Shown piece by piece: positions 1 through 6,119 of a stretch of DNA of 21,382 nt; position 1 is the stretch's first letter; each line of letters begins with the position of its first letter. The notes under the pieces were generated by a model. That model did no database searches, was not told where the DNA came from, and saw only the letters and a list, made by a program, of their open reading frames with translations. A program made the translations under genes and the position numbers. The stretch comes from Bacillota bacterium (GTDB lineage Bacteria; Bacillota; Clostridia; Oscillospirales; Ruminococcaceae), in contig JAEZQD010000072.1 in NCBI GenBank assembly GCA_023413185.1, positions 1 to 21,382 of the forward strand, in the 5' to 3' direction.

Positions 1-29
1 CATAGCAGGGGCTATTGCAACTATTGTAC

Positions 30-58
30 TTTACTAAATGTCTCACAGTGGTTATAAT
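30..58 (+). promoter_or_regulatory. Sigma-A-type promoter for the CD3324-family gene
   Basis: A -35 box TTTACT (30-35) and a perfect -10 box TATAAT (53-58) are separated by exactly 17 bases. Transcription would begin near 65, giving a leader of about 40 bases before the ATG at 104. The promoter overlaps the longer reading frame that begins at 38, which argues against that upstream start. Confidence 0.65.
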
Positions 59-103
59 AGCCGTTGCTGTTCCAAGGTCATTTTATTGATTGGGGAGAGC
101 AAT

Positions 104-382
104 ATGAGCTATGTCAAGGCGGACTGCATCCTGCCAAAAGAGCTGCTGGACGAAATCCGGCAGTATGTGGACGGTGCATATCTATATATCCCGCGGGCGC
201 CCAAAAGCAAACGCGCGTGGGGCGAGAGCACCGCAACCCGCGCCGAAACGGCGGCGCGCAACAACGCCATCTACACCGACTATCAAAACGGGCTTTGCTA
301 CGCGGCACTTTCCGTTAAGTACTTTCTGTCGGTTAAAAGCGTACAGCGCATCGTGCTAAGGCTAAAAAACGAAAAACAATAA
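104..382 (+). CDS. CD3324-family small protein (Mor-like helix-turn-helix)
   Basis: This 92-residue protein reads MSYVKADCILPKELLDEIRQ at its N-terminus and carries a YVDGAYLYIP segment, a KSKRAWGE segment and a C-terminal YFLSVKSVQRIV helix-turn-helix-like stretch. That layout matches the small clostridial CD3324 family, which resembles the DNA-binding part of phage Mor/Mu C activators. A regulatory role is inferred from this resemblance; no target is visible. The start at 104 is chosen because GGGGAGAG (93-100) sits just upstream and because the in-frame start at 38 lies before the predicted transcription start. The gene stands alone between its own promoter and its own terminator. Family recognition is fairly secure; function is not. 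Confidence 0.8.
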   Translation: MSYVKADCILPKELLDEIRQYVDGAYLYIPRAPKSKRAWGESTATRAETAARNNAIYTDYQNGLCYAALSVKYFLSVKSVQRIVLRLKNEKQ

Positions 383-383
383 T

Positions 384-428
384 GATGAGGCGATACGGCT
401 GGTTCCGTACCGCCTCATTCTCTTTTAT
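384..428 (+). terminator. Intrinsic terminator after the CD3324-family gene
   Basis: ATGAGGCG and TACGG (384-397) pair with CCGTA and CGCCTCAT (405-418), with one mismatch and a six-base loop. TCTCTTTT follows. It lies two bases after the stop codon. Confidence 0.85.
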
Positions 429-475
429 GAAGCATGGTTGCGGTATCCCCCTGTCCCTACTTCGCGGTATACTGT

Positions 476-584
476 TATATACCTAATTAACTTATAATGT
501 CTGCGAAAAAATCTTCGTAAAAGCCATAAATGCAAGCTTTTGCTCGATTTTATTCGGACATTATTGAAGTTAATTAGCTATATA
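476..584. repeat. 109-base near-palindromic element with TATATA ends (MITE-like)
   Basis: TATATA at 476-481 pairs with TATATA at 579-584. After one C/C mismatch, CTAATTAACTT (483-493) pairs with AAGTTAATTAG (567-577). ATAATGTC (494-501) then pairs with GACATTAT (557-564) past a two-base bulge, and CGAAAAAATC (504-513) pairs with GATTTTATTCG (546-556) with one bulge. The centre holds a smaller AAAAGC/GCTTTT hairpin (519-541). The whole element folds into one hairpin of about 34 base pairs. It contains no reading frame and has no U-tract, so it does not look like a terminator. Most of the 332-base gap between the CD3324-family gene and the DUF1062 gene is this element plus the terminator before it. 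A small non-autonomous mobile repeat is the likeliest reading; this is inference. Confidence 0.7.
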
Positions 585-714
585 GTAATCTCACAACTTC
601 GGCAAACCACAACAGTATAACAGGAGGTACCCCCTTTATGACACTACGCTTTGAGTTCAGTCCCCCATTTACCGCCTTCCTGCGTCCCCATAACGACAGG
701 AAGGAACAATCAAT

Positions 715-1299
715 ATGCAAACAATCCAGTGGGAGGTACGTCTTATTTCGCCTCCCTCTGTTTTGCGGCACTGCAAGCAGTGCGGCAAAACGGTAGACTA
801 TCACAGCTCGGGGCTGTTTCGCGTCAACGCGCAAAAAAAGTCCCTTGATATCTGGCTCATCTACAAATGCGCGCACTGTCAAAGCACCTGGAATATGACC
901 GTTCATTCCCGAATCTCCCCCCAGGCTCTTGATGCCCGCACGCTCGAGCGGTTTTGCAATAACGACGCGGCACTCGCCCTGCAATGTGCGTGCGACGCCG
1001 GTCTGCTGCGCAAAAATAGTGCGGCGTTCGGTCAGCCACACTACCGCGTCATCGGCGAGGCGCTCCCCCAAACCCCCGTACAGCTGCACATCACAAGCAG
1101 TCACCCCTGCGTGGTTCGGGTGTCCGCCCTGCTGCGCGACCGTCTGGGCCTTTCCCATCGGCAGTATGATCAAATGATACAAAGCGGGCAGCTTCGCGCC
1201 GACGACGGGTGCAACCTGAAAAAGGCGCGCCTAAACCGCGATATCCTGCTTTGCGTCACCCTCGGCGACTGCGCCAGCCTGCAAAACTCCGCCTGCTAA
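715..1299 (+). CDS. DUF1062 domain-containing protein
   Basis: The 194-residue product has the DUF1062 hallmarks: a W near the start, a CKQC zinc knuckle (C20, C23), the block LFRVNAQKKSLDIWLIYKC, and a second knuckle KCAHC (C52, C55) followed by TWN. Four cysteines in two CxxC pairs suggest a zinc ribbon. Residues about 133-182 (VRVSALLRDRLGLSHRQ, then IQSGQLRADDG and NRDILLCV) look like an S4-type RNA-binding fold, which would suggest RNA binding; this is my own reading, not an established function. The start at 715 follows GGAAGGA with good spacing. The gene is monocistronic and converges on proS through a shared terminator. Confidence 0.85.
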   Translation: MQTIQWEVRLISPPSVLRHCKQCGKTVDYHSSGLFRVNAQKKSLDIWLIYKCAHCQSTWNMTVHSRISPQALDARTLERFCNNDAALALQCACDAGLLRKNSAAFGQPHYRVIGEALPQTPVQLHITSSHPCVVRVSALLRDRLGLSHRQYDQMIQSGQLRADDGCNLKKARLNRDILLCVTLGDCASLQNSAC

Positions 1300-1307
1300 C
1301 GCGCAAA

Positions 1308-1345
1308 AACCGGCACGGTTTTCACACCGTGCCGGTTCATTTTTA
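1308..1345. terminator. Bidirectional terminator between DUF1062 gene and proS
   Basis: AACCGGCACGGT (1308-1319) pairs perfectly with ACCGTGCCGGTT (1326-1337) around a six-base loop. CATTTTTATT follows on the plus strand, and a T-run (complement of the AAAAA at 1305-1309) follows on the minus strand. It serves both convergent genes. Confidence 0.9.
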
Positions 1346-1356
1346 TTGGCTATAAC

Positions 1357-2793
1357 TCAGTACGCCCTGCCCCAGTAGATCATCTTATCGGCGGGCTTAC
1401 CGCAGCACACGCAGGTGTCGCCCAAGGCTTCCTGCTCAAACGGCATGCAGCGGCTCGAAAGCCCCGCCTCCGCTTTTATCTGCTCCTCGCACGCACGCTC
1501 GCCGCACCACATGCTCTTGTAAAAGCCGCTCTCGGTCTCGGCAAGCTGCTTTAGCTGCTCCATGTTTTGCGCCGCAAAGGTGCGTCCTTCGCGGTTTTTG
1601 AGTGCCTTATTGTAGATGCCTTCGTGCAGCGCCTTTAGCAGCTCGGGTATCTTCGTCTCTAGCTCGCCAAGGGGTACAAAGTACTTCTCGCGCGTGTCGC
1701 GGCGCACCAGTACGCACTGCCCTTGTTCGATGTCCTTCGGACCAATTTCAAGACGCAGGGGCACGCCCTTCATCTCGTATTCTGCGTACTTCCAGCCGGG
1801 GGAGTTGTCGCTGTCGTCGAGCTTTACGCGGCACATGGGCTTTAACCGCGTCAGCAGCTCGCGCGCCTTGTCGAGCACGCCCTCCTTGTGCTGGGCAACG
1901 GGGATGATAACCACCTGCACCGGCGCGATGGCGGGCGGCAGAACCAGCCCGTTGTCGTCGCCGTGTGCCATAATCAGCGCGCCGATTAACCGTGTGGATA
2001 CGCCCCACGAGGTCTGGTGCGGGTACTCGAGGGTGTTGTTTCTGCCGGTAAACTGGATACCGAACGCACGGGCAAACCCGTCGCCAAAGTAGTGGGACGT
2101 ACCGCTCTGCAGTGCCTTGCCATCGTGCATCATCGCCTCAATGGTATAGGTGGCGACGGCACCCGCAAACTTCTCTTTATCGGTCTTGCGCCCCTTAATG
2201 ACGGGTATGGCAAGGGACGACTCGCACACATCGGCGTAAATACCAAGCATCTGCTCGGTCTCCGCCCACGCCTCGTCGGCGGTCTCGTGCATGGTGTGAC
2301 CTTCCTGCCACAAAAACTCCAGCGAGCGCAGGAACGGGCGGGTGGTCTTCTCCCACCGCACCACCGAGCACCATTGGTTATACAGCTTTGGCAGGTCGCG
2401 GTAGGAGTTGATGATATGTGCGTAGTGCTCGCAAAACAGCGTTTCGGAGGTGGGGCGCACACACAGACGCTCGGTTAACTTCTCGCCGCCGCCGTGGGTA
2501 ATCCACGCAACCTCTGGCGCGAAGCCCTCTACGTGGTCCTTCTCTTTTTGCAGCAGGCTTTCGGGTATAAACAGGGGCATATACACATTCTCGTGCCCCG
2601 TCTCTTTAAAACGCGCGTCAAAGATGCGCTGGATGTTCTCCCAGATTGCGTAGCCGTACGGGCGAATAACCATGCAGCCGCGCACACTCGAATAGTCAAT
2701 CAAATCCGCCTTTTTGACGATGTCGGTGTACCATTTCGCAAAGTCCTCATCCATCGGGGTGATGGCCTCTACCATCTTCTTCTGTGCATCCAC
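1357..2793 (-). CDS. proS: Prolyl-tRNA synthetase, short archaeal/eukaryal-type
   Basis: This cytoplasmic enzyme charges tRNA-Pro with proline using ATP. The 478-residue length and the absence of the large editing insertion fit the type-3 (archaeal/eukaryal-like) ProRS found in many clostridia. Class II landmarks are visible: RGCMVIRPYGYAIWE near residue 40, the motif 2 region RWEKTTRPFLRSLEFLWQEGH, and motif 3 TSWGVSTRLIGALIMAHGDD. An anticodon-binding domain follows. The C-terminal domain carries several cysteines (CGERAC, SSRC and CVCCGK), consistent with the zinc-binding domain of this type, and ends in Tyr. It starts with GTG at 2793, nine bases after AAGGAG. It is the last gene of the oadB - oadG-like - proS unit, 80 bases after the small subunit. 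That pairing has no obvious metabolic logic. Confidence 0.96.
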   Translation of the reverse strand: MDAQKKMVEAITPMDEDFAKWYTDIVKKADLIDYSSVRGCMVIRPYGYAIWENIQRIFDARFKETGHENVYMPLFIPESLLQKEKDHVEGFAPEVAWITHGGGEKLTERLCVRPTSETLFCEHYAHIINSYRDLPKLYNQWCSVVRWEKTTRPFLRSLEFLWQEGHTMHETADEAWAETEQMLGIYADVCESSLAIPVIKGRKTDKEKFAGAVATYTIEAMMHDGKALQSGTSHYFGDGFARAFGIQFTGRNNTLEYPHQTSWGVSTRLIGALIMAHGDDNGLVLPPAIAPVQVVIIPVAQHKEGVLDKARELLTRLKPMCRVKLDDSDNSPGWKYAEYEMKGVPLRLEIGPKDIEQGQCVLVRRDTREKYFVPLGELETKIPELLKALHEGIYNKALKNREGRTFAAQNMEQLKQLAETESGFYKSMWCGERACEEQIKAEAGLSSRCMPFEQEALGDTCVCCGKPADKMIYWGRAY

Positions 2794-2873
2794 CCTGCAC
2801 CACTCCTTCTTCTGCGGTTAATTTTGCCCGCGTCTTACGCGCCGGCAAATCAGACTGACCGGGGTACTCGCGC

Positions 2874-3044
2874 TTAGCCCTTCTTTTCGGGGAAGAGGCG
2901 TGTAAGCGCGACTACTATTAAATAGATTAGCAAAATAACTACAAAGATGCCCACCATACCAAGCAGCATAATCCTGCCGGAGGCGGCAAGCGCCTCGGGG
3001 TTAAACGCAAGCGCAGTGGCGCTAATCATTGAGAACAATCCCAT
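2874..3044 (-). CDS. OadG-like small subunit of Na+-translocating decarboxylase
   Basis: This is a 56-residue single-span membrane protein. After MGLFSMISATALAFNPEALA, a hydrophobic helix (IMLLGMVGIFVVILLIYLIV) is followed by ALTRLFPEKKG, the layout of small gamma/OadG-related subunits that assemble with the OadB pump. It directly follows oadB (54 bases) in the same direction. The gamma subunit is known to stabilise the decarboxylase complex and link alpha to beta; here that role is inferred from position and shape. An in-frame ATG at 3056 would add four residues, but AAGG would then touch the start codon. The ATG at 3044 is preferred because AAGGATGGG lies at a workable distance. The usual C-terminal extension of full-size OadG is absent. 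Confidence 0.8.
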   Translation of the reverse strand: MGLFSMISATALAFNPEALAASGRIMLLGMVGIFVVILLIYLIVVALTRLFPEKKG

Positions 3045-3098
3045 TTTATATCCCATCCTTCCCGCCCCGGGTAAGGGGCGAAGCGTCGTTGTGTGTTT

Positions 3099-4289
3099 TT
3101 AGCCGAGCTTTTCAATCATGGCCGGCAGGATGTTTAGGATGATACCGCCCGCCACAACCGAGGCGATCTGACCCGAAACGTTCGCGCCCACCGCATGCAT
3201 CAGCAGGTGGTTCTGTTTATCCTCACGAAGCGCCAGCTTTTGCACCACACGCGCCGACATGGGGAACGCCGAGATGCCCGCGCCGCCGATCATGGGGTTT
3301 ACCTTTTCCTTTAAGAACAGGTTTAGGAACTTCGCAAACAGCACGCCGCCCACGGTGTCAAACACAAACGCCGCAAGTCCGAGCGCCATAATCAAAAGGG
3401 TCTGCCACGAAACAAAGGTATCCGCCTTCATGGTCGAGGCAATGGTAATACCCAAAAACAGCGTTACAAGGTTTGCAAGCTCCTTCTGCGCGGTCTCCGA
3501 AAGACGCTCAAGCACGCCGCACTCGCGGATGAGGTTACCGAACATCAGCATACCAACCAGCGACAGCGAAGCGGGGGCAACAAGACCCGCCACAATCGAA
3601 ACCAGAATGGGGAACAAAATGCGGGTGAGCTTAGACACGCTCTTTGGGTTATACGGCATACGAATCTGCCGCTCTTTTTTGGTGGTGACCGCCTTGATGG
3701 CAATGGGCTGAATAATGGGCACCAGCGCCATATACGAGTACGCCGCCACCGCAATGGGTCCGACGTATGCGCTCTTTAATACCTGCGAAACCAGAATAGA
3801 GGTCGGTCCATCCGCCGCGCCGATGATGCCGATGGCAGCCGCGTCCTTTAGGTCAAACCCAAACAGCACCGCGAGCACGATGGTGGCAAAGATGCCAAAC
3901 TGTGCCGCCGCGCCGAACAGGAACATCTTCGGGTTGGAAAGCAGCGGTCCAAAGTCGATCATCGCGCCGATGCCCACAAACAAGAGCAACGGCATAGCCT
4001 CGCTTGCCTCGATGCCGATTTCAAACAGCCAGTCGAGAATTCCGTGTACCGGTCCAATGCCGGGCATATTCTGGTTGGCAAGCCCCGTAAACGGGATGTT
4101 CATTAAGATAGCGCCAAAGCCCATAGGCAGTAAAAGCGCCGGCTCGTAGTCCTTTTTTACGGCGAGAAAGATCAGTGTCCCGCCAATAATCCACATTAAA
4201 ATCATCTTCCAACCGCCGGGCTGTGTAAAGAAATAGGTGACGCCCTCCGTTAGAAAGCTGAAATCCTGCAAGATCCCCAATTTGTTCAC
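3099..4289 (-). CDS. oadB: Na+-translocating decarboxylase beta subunit
   Basis: This is the integral-membrane subunit that couples decarboxylation of a carboxybiotin carrier to Na+ export. The 396-residue protein is almost wholly hydrophobic and holds the family's signature blocks: GAADGPTSI with the conserved aspartate (D160), GGAGISAFPMSARVVQK, and GANVSGQIASVVAGG (about 368-382). Length agrees with OadB/MmdB/GcdB relatives. The substrate cannot be told from the beta subunit alone, because no biotin carrier or carboxyltransferase (alpha) subunit is in the window. The chosen start is GTG at 4289, with GAAGGAG only two bases upstream; a TTG at 4280 would have more normal spacing. The leader of about 280 bases from the promoter at 4573-4601 contains two cloverleaf structures, described separately. 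Confidence 0.95.
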   Translation of the reverse strand: MNKLGILQDFSFLTEGVTYFFTQPGGWKMILMWIIGGTLIFLAVKKDYEPALLLPMGFGAILMNIPFTGLANQNMPGIGPVHGILDWLFEIGIEASEAMPLLLFVGIGAMIDFGPLLSNPKMFLFGAAAQFGIFATIVLAVLFGFDLKDAAAIGIIGAADGPTSILVSQVLKSAYVGPIAVAAYSYMALVPIIQPIAIKAVTTKKERQIRMPYNPKSVSKLTRILFPILVSIVAGLVAPASLSLVGMLMFGNLIRECGVLERLSETAQKELANLVTLFLGITIASTMKADTFVSWQTLLIMALGLAAFVFDTVGGVLFAKFLNLFLKEKVNPMIGGAGISAFPMSARVVQKLALREDKQNHLLMHAVGANVSGQIASVVAGGIILNILPAMIEKLG

Positions 4290-4351
4290 GGCTCCTTCGT
4301 TTTTTGTTTCTGTCGTCTATGTTGCTGCGATGCGTTCTTAAGACCAAGTAT

Positions 4352-4433
4352 ACTCAACAAACTTCAAAACGAACCCGTTTTGAACCGCACGAAAAACCGT
4401 GCGGCGCCCACATTTGTGGGCGGTTTGTGGAGT
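4352..4433. repeat. Cloverleaf palindrome 1 (four-way junction) in oadB 5' leader
   Basis: An outer stem (4352-4362 with 4423-4433, 10 of 11 positions paired) encloses three hairpins that abut with no unpaired bases. The first is TTCAAAACG/CGTTTTGAA (4363-4384, loop AACC). The second is CCGCACG/CGTGCGG (4385-4404). The third is CGCCCAC/GTGGGCG (4405-4422). It is not a tRNA: it has no 7-base anticodon loop, T-loop consensus or CCA. It would be transcribed in the minus direction ahead of oadB. It is either a structured RNA or a palindromic mobile repeat. Confidence 0.75.
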
Positions 4434-4434
4434 C

Positions 4435-4517
4435 TATAGTCAATATACACGCCATCAGGCGTGCGGCAGGTACCTGCCGCTTGAAAACAGGGACTGTTTT
4501 CAGGTTGATTGACTATA
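4435..4517. repeat. Cloverleaf palindrome 2, tandem with the first
   Basis: A perfect outer stem TATAGTCAAT/ATTGACTATA (4435-4444 with 4508-4517) encloses three hairpins. These are CACGCC/GGCGTG (4448-4463, loop ATCA), the core of the perfect palindrome GCGGCAGGTACCTGCCGC (4463-4480), and TGAAAACAG/CTGTTTTCA (4482-4502, loop GGA). Only a few bases between the outer stem and the hairpins are unpaired. One base separates it from the first cloverleaf. The minus-strand end reads TATAGTCAATCAACCT, similar to the end of the 476-584 palindrome. Together with cloverleaf 1 this fills most of the 365-base oadB-WYL gap. Confidence 0.75.
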
Positions 4518-4572
4518 ACCGACGCAAACAATCGTCAAAAAGAAAACACGGCATCCGGACATATCGAATCTA

Positions 4573-4601
4573 ATTATAGAGAAGTCGGTTTGCTTTTTCA
4601 A
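4573..4601 (-). promoter_or_regulatory. Promoter of the oadB - oadG-like - proS unit
   Basis: On the minus strand, TTGAAA (4601-4596), a 17-base spacer and a perfect TATAAT (4578-4573) form a strong sigma-A-type promoter. Predicted transcription starts near 4566, so both cloverleaf elements would lie inside the mRNA leader. Confidence 0.7.
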
Positions 4602-4654
4602 CCTCTTTTGGGTCGGGGGATAGAACTTTTTTTGGTGATTCGCTGCAGTCTGTG

Positions 4655-5656
4655 CTATTCATACAGCGCAACAACGCTATGAACCTGAGTTTTGAGCAGC
4701 TCTATCACGCTGTCGGGGCTAAGCACCTGCATGTCACCGCCGAACGAGACCAGCCAGCCCAAAAACATCGGGCTTATCGCCACCTGCGCCGACGCAATAA
4801 ACCAGTCCCCGTCCGGCATCATCGGCACATCCAGACCAAAGCGGTCGAGCACCACGTTCACCAGCTGATTTCTGCACCGCAGGCGCACCTTACTAATCTC
4901 ACCGCCGTACATTGAAAACATATGGTTGCCGTAGCGCGCCACATCAAGCTCCGCGCCCGTCGCCTCCTCGGCGGGTACCCGCTTTTCACAAAGGGCGCGC
5001 ACCCCCTCCATGCGGTCGACGCGAAAGTGAGTAAAATCCCCCTCCCGCTTCCCATAGTATGCCACAAGGTAGTAAAAATCGTTCGCCCACATCAGCGCGT
5101 AGGGGCTTACGGTGTACTCCTCGCCGTCGTTGCGGTAGCGCTTGGTTTTGTCGGGCGCGTACTCAAAGTAGCGAAACGACGCCTGCACCCCATCTGCAAT
5201 TGCAAGCTGTAGGATGTCGACATTGTAGTATATCTTTTCGTTGGGTGCCTTTGCGCGGTCGAGCACAAACACCTCGCGGTGCAGGGTACGTGCCTGCGCG
5301 TGGCTTGCAAGCCCTTCAAGCTTTTTAATCAGCTGCTCGCTCTTTTTGCGGGTAATAAACCGCGCCGATTGCACCGCGTCTACCAAAAGCCGCAGCTCCG
5401 CAAGCTCAAACCGCCGCGACCCGATGTAGTACCCAAACTGGTTGGTCTTTGTCGTCAGCACATCCAGCCCGTACTCGCGCAGCAGCTCGATGTCCGCATA
5501 GATCGACTTGCGCTCTGCCGTTACCCCCCTGCCTTCTAGCAGCTCGGTAATGCGCGCAAGACTTATGGGGTTTTCCTCGTCGGTGTACTCCAGCAAAATA
5601 TCCATTAGGTACAGCAGCTTTATCTTGCTGTTTGCCGGTTTTGCCACGGGTAACAC
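4655..5656 (-). CDS. WYL-domain transcriptional regulator
   Basis: An N-terminal winged helix-turn-helix (IKLLYLMDILLEYTDE, then ARITELLEGRGV and RKSIYADIELLREYGLDV) is followed by a WYL ligand-sensing domain. That domain is marked by FRYFEY, the SPYALMWANDFYYLVAYYGK block that gives it its name, and FRVDRMEGV. Such proteins are DNA-binding regulators that sense small ligands or nucleic acid through the WYL fold; the ligand here is unknown. The GTG at 5656 is chosen because AGGA lies six bases upstream and this start avoids overlap with the YaiI gene ending at 5670. A further upstream ATG at 5710 would overlap that gene by 41 bases. The protein is 333 residues by this start. It is the last gene of the operon that starts with the acyltransferase. 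No clear terminator follows it. Confidence 0.9.
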   Translation of the reverse strand: MLPVAKPANSKIKLLYLMDILLEYTDEENPISLARITELLEGRGVTAERKSIYADIELLREYGLDVLTTKTNQFGYYIGSRRFELAELRLLVDAVQSARFITRKKSEQLIKKLEGLASHAQARTLHREVFVLDRAKAPNEKIYYNVDILQLAIADGVQASFRYFEYAPDKTKRYRNDGEEYTVSPYALMWANDFYYLVAYYGKREGDFTHFRVDRMEGVRALCEKRVPAEEATGAELDVARYGNHMFSMYGGEISKVRLRCRNQLVNVVLDRFGLDVPMMPDGDWFIASAQVAISPMFLGWLVSFGGDMQVLSPDSVIELLKTQVHSVVALYE

Positions 5657-5669
5657 GTCCCTTCCTCTG

Positions 5670-6119
5670 TCAGTCAGCCGCCCTTCGCCCGTCGTCAAGC
5701 AGCCGGGCAAACGCCTGCCGAAACGCCTCGTCCTGCTCGGATGTGCGCTTTGCCGGTCCCTTTACCCGCCCGCCCGCGCGCAGCAGCTTTTTCACCATGT
5801 GCCTGCTTTCTAAAAGCGACGACATGTTCTCGCCCGTATACTCCATGCCCGAGGGCGCCATGGCAAACGCGCCGCGGGCAAGCGCCATCGCCGCAAGCCC
5901 GTAGTCCTGCGTTACCACCGCGTCCCGCTTTTGCAGCTCGCCTATCAGCTTAAAGTCGGCGGCGTCCGCGCCCTTTGCCACCATCACGGTGCGCGCACCC
6001 TCGCGCTGCATAAAATGCGAGGTGTCGCAGAACAGAATAACCTCCAGTCCCCGTGCTTTGGCTAGAGCTATTGCAATGTCGGTTACGGGGCAGGCATCCG
6101 CGTCTATCAGTACCCTCAT
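5670..6119 (-). CDS. YaiI/YqxD family protein (DUF188, PIN-like)
   Basis: The 149-residue protein begins MRVLIDADACPV, with the paired aspartates typical of this family. It continues with VILFCDTSH, MVAKGADAADFKLIGEL, and VVTQDYGLAAMAL, all matching YaiI/YqxD (PF02639). The fold is PIN-like and a metal-dependent nuclease role is often suspected, but the family's function is not established. The ATG overlaps the stop of the MFS-GH2 gene by one base (TGATG at 6117-6121), indicating translational coupling. GAGGA lies about eight bases before the start. The C-terminal GRVKGPAKRTSEQDEAFRQA segment is the usual basic tail. Confidence 0.92.
   Translation of the reverse strand: MRVLIDADACPVTDIAIALAKARGLEVILFCDTSHFMQREGARTVMVAKGADAADFKLIGELQKRDAVVTQDYGLAAMALARGAFAMAPSGMEYTGENMSSLLESRHMVKKLLRAGGRVKGPAKRTSEQDEAFRQAFARLLDDGRRAAD

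Noticed and set aside
574..1182. 202-residue open frame on the minus strand
   Set aside because: It is antisense to the DUF1062 gene, has no family features, and runs into the 476-584 repeat.
2794..2873. Regulatory leader for proS
   Set aside because: The gap is only 80 bases and holds just a weak TTGCC/GGCAA hairpin without a T-run.
4352..4433. tRNA-like cloverleaf
   Set aside because: The stem and loop sizes do not fit tRNA, there is no T-loop or D-loop consensus, no 7-base anticodon loop and no CCA end.
4403..4517. CRISPR array
   Set aside because: The hairpins differ in sequence and there are no identical direct repeats with regular spacers.
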